Notes: generated by a model from the letters alone, not told the origin. Positions 16,285 through 25,532 are shown, counted from the stretch's first letter. The stretch: 53,593 bases of DNA from Sphingomonadales bacterium UBA2683 (GCA_002354635.1 DELZ01000005.1:625221-678813), one strand, 5' to 3'. Numbers and translations: made by a program.

Positions 16285-17235
16285 TTATGCATCCTCCGGA
16301 ATCAGAAAATAGATTTTGCGGTTGGCAAAATCGATCGCCACCCGGTCAAATTTGCGCAAGGCGTCCATGCCCAGAAACAGTGCCGGTTTCTTGTCCAGGC
16401 GCAAGGCCTTGAACGGAGCGATATCGGCGAACGCGATCGGAATGAGGCCAAAGCGGGCGCGGCCGATCAGCAATTCTTCGGCGATGCCATAATCGGCCGG
16501 TACCGAACGGCCGGTGACATCGACCAGATTCAATTGCGTCAAGGCCGACGATTTCAATCGCAGGCGCCGCTGCAGTGCCTTGTTGCCGATCGACAGTTCC
16601 CCGCCGGTGTCGATAATCACGCTGGTCTTGACGCCGGCAATTGTGGCGTTGGTAAATATCAATTGTCCGGAGCGCCGTCTTGCCGTCACCACGATTTCCC
16701 GAAGCGACCGGCTTCTCAGCGGCTCACTGGTGTCCTCGACGGAAATGTTGCGACCGAGAAAATCGAACAGGATGCGCTGCCCCTGCAGGCTGTCGAGACC
16801 GAGCACCCCGTCCGCGCCGATATTGGCGGAGCGGAAGGTTGGCGATACCAGTCCGTCGTAGCTGCGTCTGCCAAGGGTCAGGCTGGGAACAAATACGGTC
16901 TGGACGACGGTGCTGCCCGCCAGCGCCACAATCGTTACTTCATCCTCGATGTCCAGCGCCAACGCGCCCGCGATCTCCTTGGACAATATCGTCCGCTGCG
17001 ATGCCGTGTCGATAATGAAGGCATAGGGACCGCCCTGGTCGATCCGGACCGAAACGGTCATCCGCTCAAGCCGGTCCTTGGCGATCTCGATCTGCTCGGC
17101 GTCGGGCTGGATAAACTGATCCGGCAAGCGATCTGCAATATAGGCCTCCGTTTCCGGTTCCACCGGAACGGACGCGGCAAGCTGGGCCGCCATCAGCGAC
17201 GCGCAGACAGGAAATAGCAGTGTTGAACAAGCCAT
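16285..17235 (-). CDS. Retropepsin-like aspartic protease, copy 2 (first motif DTA)
   Basis: This 316-residue paralogue of the next gene shares its whole layout: a signal-like N-terminus, a first domain with GADGVLGLD near 140-148, the linker LREIVVTARRRSGQLIF, and a second domain with IIDTG (209-211) and LFLGMDAL. The first motif reads IIDTA (76-78) instead of DTG, so the glycine normally next to the catalytic Asp is replaced. The Asp itself is kept. The ribosome-binding site is weak. It lies 46 bases downstream of the Lhr helicase gene on the same strand and may be expressed with it. Confidence 0.82.
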   Translation of the reverse strand: MACSTLLFPVCASLMAAQLAASVPVEPETEAYIADRLPDQFIQPDAEQIEIAKDRLERMTVSVRIDQGGPYAFIIDTASQRTILSKEIAGALALDIEDEVTIVALAGSTVVQTVFVPSLTLGRRSYDGLVSPTFRSANIGADGVLGLDSLQGQRILFDFLGRNISVEDTSEPLRSRSLREIVVTARRRSGQLIFTNATIAGVKTSVIIDTGGELSIGNKALQRRLRLKSSALTQLNLVDVTGRSVPADYGIAEELLIGRARFGLIPIAFADIAPFKALRLDKKPALFLGMDALRKFDRVAIDFANRKIYFLIPEDA

Positions 17236-17281
17236 TTCTCTGTCTTACGCCAAAAACCCCGTCCCTCCAAACGCCAAGCGA

Positions 17282-19732
17282 TCAGCCGCGGGAGTCCCGG
17301 TCCGGTTTCATGGCTTCACTGATCAGGGATTCCGCCTCGATCAGCAGCGCGTCATCGGTTGCGCCCTGGGCGACATGTTCGCGCCCGATCATCACCAACA
17401 CCGGCACCGCCAGCGGGCTGACCCGGTCCAGATCGACATGCACCAATGATCCGGCCGCGCGATCAAGCAGGTCTCCGAGTCGGCCAACATCGGTCATCCG
17501 CGCCCGCGCATCGGCCCAGGCCGCCTGCATCAGCAGATGATCGGGCTCATATTTGCGCAGCACATCGAAAATCAGATCGGTCGAGAATGTCACCTGTTTG
17601 CCGGTCTTGCGTTTGCCCGGATGCTGGCGCTCGACCAGACCGCTGATCACCGCAACCTCGCGAAAGGCGCGCTTGAGCAGATGTGACCCCTCTACCCAGT
17701 CAAAAAACTCGTCTTCCAAAATGTCGGCGCTGAACAGGGGGGCAGGGTCGGTTACCGGCTCGACGCCGTAGCAGGCCAGCGCATAGTCATTGGCGACAAA
17801 GCCGATCGGCTTCAGCCCGCGATCCTCCATCCGCCGGGTCAGCAGCATGCCGAGCGACTGGTGCGCGTTCCAGCCTTCGAAACTGTAGGCGACCATATAG
17901 TGCAGGTCCTTGTGCGGGAATGTCTCGACCAGCAACTGCCCGGGCTCGGGCATCACCGAGCGATGGTCCTGCATCTCCAGCCATTCGCGGACATCGTCGG
18001 GGAAGCGGGCCCAGCCGGCGCGGTCGGTCAGAAAGCCGCGCACCCGGTCCGACAGATGCGTGGTCAGCGGCAGTCTCGCCCCCATATAGCTGGGGATCAT
18101 CGCCGCCTTTTTCGCCGCCCGCACGATTACGTCGCTGCTGTCCATCTTGACCAGTTCGAGGCTCAGGCCGGCAAAGAAAAACGTGTCGCCGACCGACAGC
18201 ATGGCGGCAAAGCCTTCCTCGACCTTCCCGAGGCTGCGACCGTTCCTGAATCGCACCGTCATCATCGCGGCATCGACGATGATTCCGGCGTTCAGCCGGT
18301 GCTGGGCGGCAAATTTGGGATGGGTCAGGGTCCAGATGCCGTCGCTGTCGCGGCGCAGCCGCTTGAACCGGTCATAGGCCTTGAGCGCATAGCCGCCATC
18401 ACGGGTGAAATTCAGCACCCGCTCGAACTGCTCTCTGCTCAGTGCGCTGTAAGGCAGCGCGGATTGCACCTCGTCGAGCAGCGCCTCTTCCTGGAACGGC
18501 GCGGCACAGGCACAGCTCATCACATGCTGGGCGAGCACGTCGAGCCCGCCGGCGCGAAACGGTTCGCCGTCGCGCCGGCCCTCGTTGACCGCGTCCAGTG
18601 CCGCCTGCGCCTCGAGATATTCAAACCGGTTGCCGGGGACCAGCAGCGCTTTCGACGACACGTCGAGCCGGTGGTTGGCGCGGCCGATGCGCTGCAATAG
18701 CCGCGACGATCCTTTCGGCGCGCCCATCTGGATCACGCAATCGATATCGCCCCAGTCGACCCCGAGATCGAGCGAGGCGGTGCAGACCAGCGCCCGCATC
18801 CCGCCTGACGCCATAGCGCCTTCGATCTTGCGCCTTGCCTCTTTCGACAGGCTGCCGTGATGGATGCCGATGGCGAGCGTCTCGTTGTTGATGTCCCACA
18901 ATTTCTGGAAGGTCAGCTCGGCGAGAAAACGCGTGTTGCAGAAGATCAAGGTCATCCGGTTGGCGCAGATCTGCTGCATCACCTGCGGGATCGCATAGGC
19001 CCCGGCATGGCCCGACCAGGGCACGCGCACCGGATCGCCCTCCGGCGTTTCTGGCAGCATGATCGACAGGTCGGCCGGCGCCCCCTCGGCTCCGAGGACA
19101 TGCGTCACGGAATCAATATCGCCATAAGGCGCGAGCCAGGCGCGAAAATCATCCGGCTCGGCTACGGTGGCGGACAGCGCGACGCGCTGCATCGCCGGTG
19201 CCAGCTTCTGCAGCCGGGCCAGCGACAGGGCGAGCAGATCGCCGCGCTTGCCGGTGGCAAAGGCGTGGACCTCGTCGATCACCACCCGCCTGAGGCCGGC
19301 GAACAGGGTGAAGCTGTCGGGCTGGCTGAGCAGCAGGTTGAGCGACTCGGGCGTGGTCAGCAAGATCTGCGGCGGTTTCACCCGCTGCCGCGCCTTGCGA
19401 TTGGCCGGCGTGTCACCGCTGCGGGTCTCGACCGTGATCGGCAGCGCCATTTCCCCGATCGGGGTCAGCAGATTGCGCTGGACATCGACCGCCAGCGCCT
19501 TCAGCGGCGAAATATAGAGCGTGTGCAGGGCGTCAATGCCCGGATTTGCAACAAGATCAACCAGCGTCGGCAGAAAGCCGGCCAGCGTTTTCCCGGCACC
19601 GGTCGGTGCGGTGAGCAAGGCGTGGCGACCGGCGCGCGCCGCAGCCAGCATCTCCAGCTGGTGCCGACGGACCGCCCAGCCGCGGGATGCGAACCAGTCG
19701 GCAAGAATCGGTGGAATCGGATCATCGGGCAT
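17282..19732 (-). CDS. Ligase-associated DEXH-box helicase (Lhr type)
   Basis: This 816-residue SF2 helicase belongs to the Lhr-like group found with PdeM and ATP-dependent ligase in DNA damage response clusters. Walker A is TAPTGAGKTL (41-50), motif II is VVIDEVHAFATGKRG near 150, motif III is ALSATVAEPDDF, and motif VI is LQRIGRANHRLD near 360. The C-terminal half contains the Lhr-core domains (EYLEAQAALDAV; LLVETFPHKDLHYMVAYSFEGWNAHQSLG). Length is right for the family. It is preceded by the MBL-fold gene 23 bases away on the same strand. No ligase gene is next to it, which is unusual for this family. Confidence 0.93.
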   Translation of the reverse strand: MPDDPIPPILADWFASRGWAVRRHQLEMLAAARAGRHALLTAPTGAGKTLAGFLPTLVDLVANPGIDALHTLYISPLKALAVDVQRNLLTPIGEMALPITVETRSGDTPANRKARQRVKPPQILLTTPESLNLLLSQPDSFTLFAGLRRVVIDEVHAFATGKRGDLLALSLARLQKLAPAMQRVALSATVAEPDDFRAWLAPYGDIDSVTHVLGAEGAPADLSIMLPETPEGDPVRVPWSGHAGAYAIPQVMQQICANRMTLIFCNTRFLAELTFQKLWDINNETLAIGIHHGSLSKEARRKIEGAMASGGMRALVCTASLDLGVDWGDIDCVIQMGAPKGSSRLLQRIGRANHRLDVSSKALLVPGNRFEYLEAQAALDAVNEGRRDGEPFRAGGLDVLAQHVMSCACAAPFQEEALLDEVQSALPYSALSREQFERVLNFTRDGGYALKAYDRFKRLRRDSDGIWTLTHPKFAAQHRLNAGIIVDAAMMTVRFRNGRSLGKVEEGFAAMLSVGDTFFFAGLSLELVKMDSSDVIVRAAKKAAMIPSYMGARLPLTTHLSDRVRGFLTDRAGWARFPDDVREWLEMQDHRSVMPEPGQLLVETFPHKDLHYMVAYSFEGWNAHQSLGMLLTRRMEDRGLKPIGFVANDYALACYGVEPVTDPAPLFSADILEDEFFDWVEGSHLLKRAFREVAVISGLVERQHPGKRKTGKQVTFSTDLIFDVLRKYEPDHLLMQAAWADARARMTDVGRLGDLLDRAAGSLVHVDLDRVSPLAVPVLVMIGREHVAQGATDDALLIEAESLISEAMKPDRDSRG

Positions 19733-19755
19733 CGCGCCCGGATGACGCTTTTTGG

Positions 19756-20703
19756 CTATTGTTTCAACTCCGCCATCAGCCCGAACAGCTGCACCACATC
19801 CGGCGGCGTGGTGTCGCCCGTATATTCCCGGTACAGGGTCGAGACATTGACCGCGATCCGCTCGCTATCGCCCCAGCTGCCGAAATCGCCGAGCCGGATA
19901 TCGTGGGCGGCGTCGCGTACTGACAGGCCGGCATCGAACCGCTTGCGCGCTTCCTGGTCGATATAGCGCAGATAGTCCTGCACCCGCCGGACCCCGTGGA
20001 TATCGGTGATCGGGCCATGGCCCGGGACGATGGTTTCGGCCTTGAGATCGATGATCCGGTCACAGGCAGCGATCCAGTTGGCGACCGGACCGGCCCACAT
20101 GATCGGTGTGCCCTCGATGAAAAGAATGTCGCCGGTAAAGACGGTCTTGTCCCCCGGCACGTGGACCAGCACGTCTCCGGCGGTATGGGCGGGACCGACC
20201 TCGATAAGATCGACCTTCTTGTCGCCGACCGTCAGGCTGTATTCGCCGCTGAATGTCTGCGTCGGCAATTTCTCTTCGACATCGGTAAAGTCAAAGCTGC
20301 CGAAGATATCGACCAGATATTGGCCCGCCGGTCCCATCGCCCGTGCCTGCGCCATGATCGCGGCGAGCTGGCTGGCCGGCAGCTCCGACATTTCGCGCGC
20401 GCTGGCTTCCGACGCGATCACCTCCGCCTTGTGACAACAGCCGTTGCCGTGGGTATGATCGCCATTGGCGTGGGTGTTGACGATGACGCCAATATCATCC
20501 GCGCCGACACCGGTGGCATCTGCCATGGCGTCAAGCATTTCCCGGGTCAGGCTGGCATCGAACAGCGTGTCGATCAGCAGCGATTCACCGCTATCTGTGA
20601 TCAGGCCGGCATTGGACCAGCCCCAGCCGCCGTCGGGCTGGAGATAGGCAAAGAGGCCGTCGCCGGTTTCCACCAGTCCTTTTTGAAAGGGAATTGCCAT
20701 CAT
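19756..20703 (-). CDS. MBL-fold metallo-hydrolase
   Basis: This is a 315-residue metallo-beta-lactamase-fold hydrolase. The first metal motif reads NTHANGDHTHGN (His78, Asn80, Asp82, His83), so the second His of the usual HxHxDH is Asn. This form recurs in subgroups related to SoxH-like proteins. Further ligands fit GPAHTAGDVLVH, FTGDILF and IVPGHGPI. The ATG at 20701-20703 is followed by a second ATG, and GGGAGAG lies upstream. It has no signal peptide. It is upstream of the Lhr helicase but does not look like the ligase-associated exonuclease. The substrate is unknown. Confidence 0.83.
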   Translation of the reverse strand: MMAIPFQKGLVETGDGLFAYLQPDGGWGWSNAGLITDSGESLLIDTLFDASLTREMLDAMADATGVGADDIGVIVNTHANGDHTHGNGCCHKAEVIASEASAREMSELPASQLAAIMAQARAMGPAGQYLVDIFGSFDFTDVEEKLPTQTFSGEYSLTVGDKKVDLIEVGPAHTAGDVLVHVPGDKTVFTGDILFIEGTPIMWAGPVANWIAACDRIIDLKAETIVPGHGPITDIHGVRRVQDYLRYIDQEARKRFDAGLSVRDAAHDIRLGDFGSWGDSERIAVNVSTLYREYTGDTTPPDVVQLFGLMAELKQ

Positions 20704-20967
20704 CGTCTCTCCCGCCTTTTGCAACCTATGCGCCATATAGTCGCAGCTTGGCAATGATTCGAACAGTCCGGGTCGCCCGCTGCCTTGCCCCTTCATGACG
20801 TCAGCTGTTGCGCGGGAACAGCGCCGCCTCGCCCCTTGACCGGATGTTGACGGGAAAAAAGGACGGCTGGCACGCCGATCCTTGCCCAGTTCGAAATATT
20901 CTCCTATCTGCCGGGCTGGACAATTTTAGCGCGACGGCCACGGCACGCCCAGGAAGAGCGATGTAAA

Positions 20968-22059
20968 ATGGACAAGCAGACAACATCGAAGAAACGCGTC
21001 GAATGGGGTTTCATGATCGCGCTGCTGGTGATCATCTCGCTGGCCTTCGCGGTCCTCATCGAGCCTTTTTTCGGGGCGATCGTCTGGGGCGTTGTCGTCG
21101 CTGTCCTGTTTCGCCCGGTCCACGACCGTTTGCTGTCCCGTTTCCCCGACCGCGCCAACCTGTGTGCGGTGATCACGCTGGTCCTGATCCTGTTGCTGGT
21201 TGTCGTGCCGACCATCCTGCTCGGCATGGCGCTGGCCCAGGAAGCGGCAAGCCTTTATACGCGGATCGAAAATGGTGACATCGATTTTGGTGCGGCGTTC
21301 GCGGCGTTTGAAAATTCCCTGCCCAGCTGGATGCAGGCGCAGCTGGCCGCTTATGGCTATGGCGATGTTGCCAGCATCAGGGCGGAGATCGAACAGTCTA
21401 TTTCCGCGATTCTCGAATTCCTGCTCGCCCAGCTGCTGAGCGTTGGCCAGGGTGCGTTCCAGTTCATGCTCGGCCTGGGCGTAATGCTCTATCTCACCTT
21501 TTTCCTGCTGCGTGACGGTCGCGGACTGACCGAGCGTATCGGAGAGATGATTCCGCTGGACGAGACCAAGCGCGATATTCTGTTGGAGCGTTTCCTTGTG
21601 GTCATCCGGGCGACGATCAAGGGCAGCCTGATCATCGCGATCATCCAGGGTGGACTCGGCGGCCTGATTTTCTGGGCGCTCGATATCCGCGGCGCGCTGC
21701 TATGGGCCGTGTTGATGGGGGTATTCTCCCTGATTCCGGCCATTGGTACCGGATTTGTCTGGATCCCGGTGGCTCTCTATCTCGTGGTCACCGGTGCTGT
21801 CTGGCAAGGCATTGTTCTGATCCTCTGCGGCGTCTTCCTGATCAGCATGGTCGACAATGTCGTGCGGCCGATCCTGGTCGGCCGGGATACGCGGATGCCC
21901 GACTATGTGGTGCTGATTTCCACGCTTGGCGGGCTGCAGCTGTTCGGCATCAATGGTATCGTGATCGGTCCGCTCGTGGCCGCATTGTTCATCGCGATCT
22001 GGAGCATCTTTTCGGAGATGCATCAGGTCAATGGCAATCGGGAAAAGCTTAGCGGATAA
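20968..22059 (+). CDS. AI-2E family transporter
   Basis: This 363-residue membrane protein belongs to the AI-2E (formerly PerM) family. It has two hydrophobic segments at about 14-60, one at about 65-90, a soluble stretch (ARIENGD... to ...SISAILEF), and about five C-terminal segments including the conserved PAIGTGFVWIPVALYLVVTG and DNVVRPILVGRDTRMPDYVV blocks. Members range from quorum-signal exporters to Na+/H+ antiporters, so the cargo cannot be told. It converges with the HDAC-family gene and overlaps it by 11 bases at the 3' ends. Confidence 0.9.
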   Translation: MDKQTTSKKRVEWGFMIALLVIISLAFAVLIEPFFGAIVWGVVVAVLFRPVHDRLLSRFPDRANLCAVITLVLILLLVVVPTILLGMALAQEAASLYTRIENGDIDFGAAFAAFENSLPSWMQAQLAAYGYGDVASIRAEIEQSISAILEFLLAQLLSVGQGAFQFMLGLGVMLYLTFFLLRDGRGLTERIGEMIPLDETKRDILLERFLVVIRATIKGSLIIAIIQGGLGGLIFWALDIRGALLWAVLMGVFSLIPAIGTGFVWIPVALYLVVTGAVWQGIVLILCGVFLISMVDNVVRPILVGRDTRMPDYVVLISTLGGLQLFGINGIVIGPLVAALFIAIWSIFSEMHQVNGNREKLSG

Positions 22060-22963
22060 TATCCCGGCGGCTCGCTTCGTCCGCCATCGCGATCATCGAG
22101 CGCGCGTGGCGCAGGGCCACGGCGCGATGGTCCTGGCCATAGCCGCCGCCCAGAGCGCTGGCGACCGGAATGTTCCGGTCCCTGGCCTGCCGGATAACCA
22201 TCCGGTCGCGCTTTTCCAGACCGGCATCGCTCAGCGCCAGCCGCCCGAGCCGGTCATCTACATGCGGATCGACTCCGGCCTGATAGAGTAGCAGGTCCGG
22301 CGCGAAACTTGAAAATATGTCCCGCAGGGCCGTGTCCAATATGGCGAGATAATCGTCATCTCCGACTGCATCGGGTAGCGCAATATCCCGGCTGGAACGC
22401 GCCTTGCGGGTCGGGAAATTCCGTTCGCTATGGATCGACAGGGTATAAATGTCGCTGCGGCCGGCCAGCAATACTGCGGTGCCGTCGCCCTGATGGACGT
22501 CGAGATCGACGATCAGGATCCGGCGCGCGTCGCCCTCTGCCAACAGCCGGTTGGCGGCGATCGCCAGATCATTGAACACGCAATAGCCGGCGCCGGTGTC
22601 GGCCAGGGCATGATGGCTGCCGCCGGCGCTGTTCGCGGCATATCCATGTTCCAGCGCGAGCCGCGCCGCCAGCCATGTACCGCCCGATGTATAGCAGACG
22701 CGGCTGGCAATGGCGGCGGATACCGGAAAACCGATGCGGCGCTCCTTGTGCCGCGGGACGGTGGCTGTCAGCACTTCCTCGACATAATCGGCGTCATGCA
22801 CCGCCTCGATCCACGCCCGGTCCATCGCTATCGGTTCGTAAGCCGCATGGCGCGGTGCATGTTCGCGAACCGCTTCCATCACCAGCCGATATTTGTCGAA
22901 CACAAAGCTGCCGCTGGTCGGGCGCGGCGCGACATAATCACCATGGTGGACGATATGGAGCAT
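22049..22963 (-). CDS. Histone deacetylase family protein
   Basis: This 304-residue protein is a bacterial member of the HDAC/acetylpolyamine amidohydrolase superfamily. The zinc and catalytic site is intact: the His-His pair in SAGGSHHALADTGAGYCVFND, the Asp and His in LIVDLDVHQGDGTA, and GGGYGQDHRAV near the end. Likely substrates are acetylated small molecules or proteins such as acetyl-CoA synthetase (AcuC-like role), by family knowledge. It follows the DUF1801 gene by seven bases on the same strand and completes the run MAPEG-aminoacylase-DUF1801-HDAC. Confidence 0.93.
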   Translation of the reverse strand: MLHIVHHGDYVAPRPTSGSFVFDKYRLVMEAVREHAPRHAAYEPIAMDRAWIEAVHDADYVEEVLTATVPRHKERRIGFPVSAAIASRVCYTSGGTWLAARLALEHGYAANSAGGSHHALADTGAGYCVFNDLAIAANRLLAEGDARRILIVDLDVHQGDGTAVLLAGRSDIYTLSIHSERNFPTRKARSSRDIALPDAVGDDDYLAILDTALRDIFSSFAPDLLLYQAGVDPHVDDRLGRLALSDAGLEKRDRMVIRQARDRNIPVASALGGGYGQDHRAVALRHARSMIAMADEASRRDIIR

Positions 22964-22970
22964 GGGTCTC

Positions 22971-23384
22971 CTAGCTGCCGTTCTGCAGATGATAGGTCAG
23001 CGCCATGGCAAGGCAATGTCGGACCGCATCAACGGGCAGTGCGTCCTTGACGTCAAACACCACCGCCCGGTTACCTTCAAAGGCTAGCTGGTCAGAATAT
23101 AACTGCCTGTAGCGCTCGACCAGATCGGTCTGGCAATGCACGTAAAATGCATATTGGCCGGCCGATTTCCGGTGACGATGGATCCGCACGGTCGTGCCCG
23201 ATCCGGTTGTCGATGTCAGAAAGGCCGGCTGCCCCCATTTCAGCACTTCCTCGATCGCGCCGATCGCGGGGTCGGTGCTGGCAACATCGAGAATCAGCCT
23301 GCGCAGCTGCATCAGCCTGTCCAAAAGCTCTGCCGGCAGCCCGTCCCAGGCGGCGCGAGTCTGGTCGGGAATTTCCTCGGTCAT
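22971..23384 (-). CDS. DUF1801 domain protein
   Basis: This 137-residue soluble protein shows the DUF1801 pattern: a helical N-terminus (LMQLRRLILDVASTDPAIGAIEEVLKWGQPAFLT), a beta stretch with HRHRKSAGQYAFYVHCQT, and a final AVRHCLAMALTYH helix. Members are similar in fold to YdhG/YjhG-type iron-chaperone-like proteins, but function is not established. It lies between the aminoacylase and the HDAC-family gene, in the same direction, and is probably co-transcribed. Confidence 0.8.
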   Translation of the reverse strand: MTEEIPDQTRAAWDGLPAELLDRLMQLRRLILDVASTDPAIGAIEEVLKWGQPAFLTSTTGSGTTVRIHRHRKSAGQYAFYVHCQTDLVERYRQLYSDQLAFEGNRAVVFDVKDALPVDAVRHCLAMALTYHLQNGS

Positions 23385-23416
23385 CCCGGCCTTGTATCAA
23401 GCGCAGCCGGATATTG

Positions 23417-25120
23417 TCACGCTCCGCGTATCAACTGCCCCGGTCGCGCTCCGGTTGACTGGTCAAACCGCCGGATGATTTCCCCCGACACAATCGTGGC
23501 GTCATAGCCGGTCGCGCGCTGGTGGAGCCGCTGCCCTCCCGCAGGCAGGTCGCGGACGATTTCCGGCAAGTGCAGTTCCAGGCGATCCATGTCGATGACA
23601 TTGATATCGGCCTTGGCACCGGTTTGCAGCAGGCCGCGACTGTTCAGACCAACCGCGCAGGCGGCCTTGTGCGACAGCATATGCACCGCTTCCGCCAGGT
23701 CGAAGCGATAGCCATTGGCTTTCTGCACATATTGCTTGAGCAGATAGGTCGAGTAGCTGGCATCGCAAATCGCGCCATAATGGGCACCGCCATCGCCGAG
23801 ACCGGGAATGCAATGCGGATGGCTCAGCATTTCATGGGCGCTGGCCAGCGTGCCATTTTCATAATTGCCCAGCGCTGCCAGGAACAGGCCCTTGCCATTG
23901 GTCTCGAGCAGCCGGTCATAGGCAATTTCCTGCGGCGTGCAGCCCTTGGCCGCGGCCTGTCCGGCCATGCTCATTTCCTTCGGCGGTGCATAATCAGGCG
24001 GATTGTCGAGCGGGAACAGCCAGTTCCAGTCGCGGGCCAGCGCGTTGAACGGGTGGCCGGATTCGAATTCCTCGCTGAGCAGCGCGGCGCGCAATTCGGG
24101 ATCGCGCATCGCCGCGACCTGCTGCTCGATGGGCAGGTCGGCGATTTTTGACCAGCTCGGGCACAGGATGAACGGATGCACCGTCAGTTCCAGCCCGGCG
24201 ATCAGCCCGATCGGCCGCGGCATGATCTGCGCGGTTGCTTTCCCGCCAGCGGCGTTGGTGCGGTCGATCATCTCAAGCACGCGGCGCCAGCGCGGCGGGC
24301 CGTCATTACCGGACGCCAGGGTGAAGGTGGCCGGGCGGCCGGAACTTTCCACCACCCGCTCGATCACCTTATATTCCTTGTCCCAGCCGACAAAGGCATC
24401 AAGCACGACCTGGAATGTACCGGTACCGGCATCTGCCATGCCGCCACAAATAGCTTCCAGTTCGGCAATGTCTGCTTCGAACGTCGGGATGCTGCCGCCG
24501 TCGGCGGTCTTGTGAATCGACAGGCGCGACGTGGCAAAGCCGATCGCCCCTGCTTCCATCGCTTCGCGGCACAGCTTGCGCATCATCGCCAGATCATCGT
24601 CATTGGCCGGTTCGCGCGCGGCACCGCGCGCGCCCATCGCATAGACGCGCAGCGGCGAGTGAGGCAGATAGGCGGCGACATCGATATCGCGCTTCCCGCT
24701 GGCGACCACGTCGAGATATTCGGGAAAGGTCTCCCAGTTCCATGGCAGGCCGTCGGACATCACCACGCCGGGGATATCCTCGACGCCTTCCATCACGTTG
24801 ATCAGCATGTCGTGGTCCGCCTGGCGGCAGGGGGCAAAGCCGACCCCGCAATTGCCCATGATCGCTGTGGTCACGCCATGCGACGAAGACGGGCTAAGCT
24901 CTTCGGCCCAGATCGACTGGCCGTCATAATGGGTATGGACATCGACAAAGCCGGGAGTGACAATCTTGCCGGACGCGTCGATTTCTTCGCGGCCCTTGCC
25001 AGCGATCTCACCGATGGCGGCGATGGCGCCGCCGCTGATCGCGATATCGCCATCGAAAAGATCACCGCCGCTGCCATCGGCGATGGTGCCGCCGCGGATC
25101 ACAAGGTCATGGTCACTCAT
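23417..25120 (-). CDS. N-acyl-D-amino-acid deacylase family amidohydrolase
   Basis: This 567-residue amidohydrolase is of the D-aminoacylase type, hydrolysing N-acyl-D-amino acids. Evidence includes the small N-terminal beta domain (IRGGTIADGSGGDLFDGDIAI), the metal motif GFVDVHTHYDGQ, the metal-binding cysteine block IMGNCGVGFAPCR, and the catalytic Asp in GDGGAHYGAICDAS. The C-terminal part has SRGLLQTGAKADINVID, as in other family members. No signal peptide. The MAPEG gene lies 13 bases upstream. Exact acyl and amino-acid preference cannot be read off. Confidence 0.9.
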   Translation of the reverse strand: MSDHDLVIRGGTIADGSGGDLFDGDIAISGGAIAAIGEIAGKGREEIDASGKIVTPGFVDVHTHYDGQSIWAEELSPSSSHGVTTAIMGNCGVGFAPCRQADHDMLINVMEGVEDIPGVVMSDGLPWNWETFPEYLDVVASGKRDIDVAAYLPHSPLRVYAMGARGAAREPANDDDLAMMRKLCREAMEAGAIGFATSRLSIHKTADGGSIPTFEADIAELEAICGGMADAGTGTFQVVLDAFVGWDKEYKVIERVVESSGRPATFTLASGNDGPPRWRRVLEMIDRTNAAGGKATAQIMPRPIGLIAGLELTVHPFILCPSWSKIADLPIEQQVAAMRDPELRAALLSEEFESGHPFNALARDWNWLFPLDNPPDYAPPKEMSMAGQAAAKGCTPQEIAYDRLLETNGKGLFLAALGNYENGTLASAHEMLSHPHCIPGLGDGGAHYGAICDASYSTYLLKQYVQKANGYRFDLAEAVHMLSHKAACAVGLNSRGLLQTGAKADINVIDMDRLELHLPEIVRDLPAGGQRLHQRATGYDATIVSGEIIRRFDQSTGARPGQLIRGA

Positions 25121-25133
25121 ATTGCATTGCCTC

Positions 25134-25532
25134 TCAAGCTTTGATCCAGTGTAGGATGCTGCCGATCAGGGAGCCTAGCACAAAAATATAGATCGGCGGC
25201 ATGCTCGCATAGAGCCACCGCAACCGTTTTTCCGGGGCCTTGTGATAGCCCAGCGCATAGCCGACCCGCATGAACGGCCAGATCAGGCCGATGCCCGCTG
25301 CCCAATAGGGGCTAACGACATAGGCGAACAGCCACAGGCCGGGCAGGAACAATACCAGATGCTCCAGCGTGTTCTGATGCGCCCGCACATAACGCTCATA
25401 TTCGGGCGGACCGCTGTGCGAGGGCACCGCAATCTTGAATCGCCCGCGCGCGATTCCGGCCATCAGCAGCGTGAAATAATAAGCCAGCAGCGCAAGAGCG
25501 CTAACAAAGGTGACGTAGATATAGGGGTCCAT
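25134..25532 (-). CDS. MAPEG family membrane protein
   Basis: This 132-residue protein has four hydrophobic segments and the MAPEG signature. The diagnostic part is YERYVRAHQNTLEHLVLFLPGLWLF (about 47-71), in which RxxxNxxE is the glutathione-binding motif of these membrane-bound transferases. FMRVGYALGYHK marks the next helix. Eukaryotic members act in glutathione and eicosanoid metabolism; bacterial roles are poorly defined. It is the first gene of the minus-strand run with the aminoacylase, DUF1801 and HDAC genes. Confidence 0.9.
   Translation of the reverse strand: MDPYIYVTFVSALALLAYYFTLLMAGIARGRFKIAVPSHSGPPEYERYVRAHQNTLEHLVLFLPGLWLFAYVVSPYWAAGIGLIWPFMRVGYALGYHKAPEKRLRWLYASMPPIYIFVLGSLIGSILHWIKA

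Noticed and set aside
19756..20703. MBL-fold protein as the ligase-associated exonuclease
   Set aside because: The active-site motif and overall pattern fit SoxH-like hydrolases rather than that exonuclease group, despite its place before the helicase gene.
20801..20986. 61-codon minus-strand frame between the MBL and AI-2E genes
   Set aside because: No convincing ribosome-binding site or homology is seen, and it overlaps the divergent promoter region and the AI-2E gene start.
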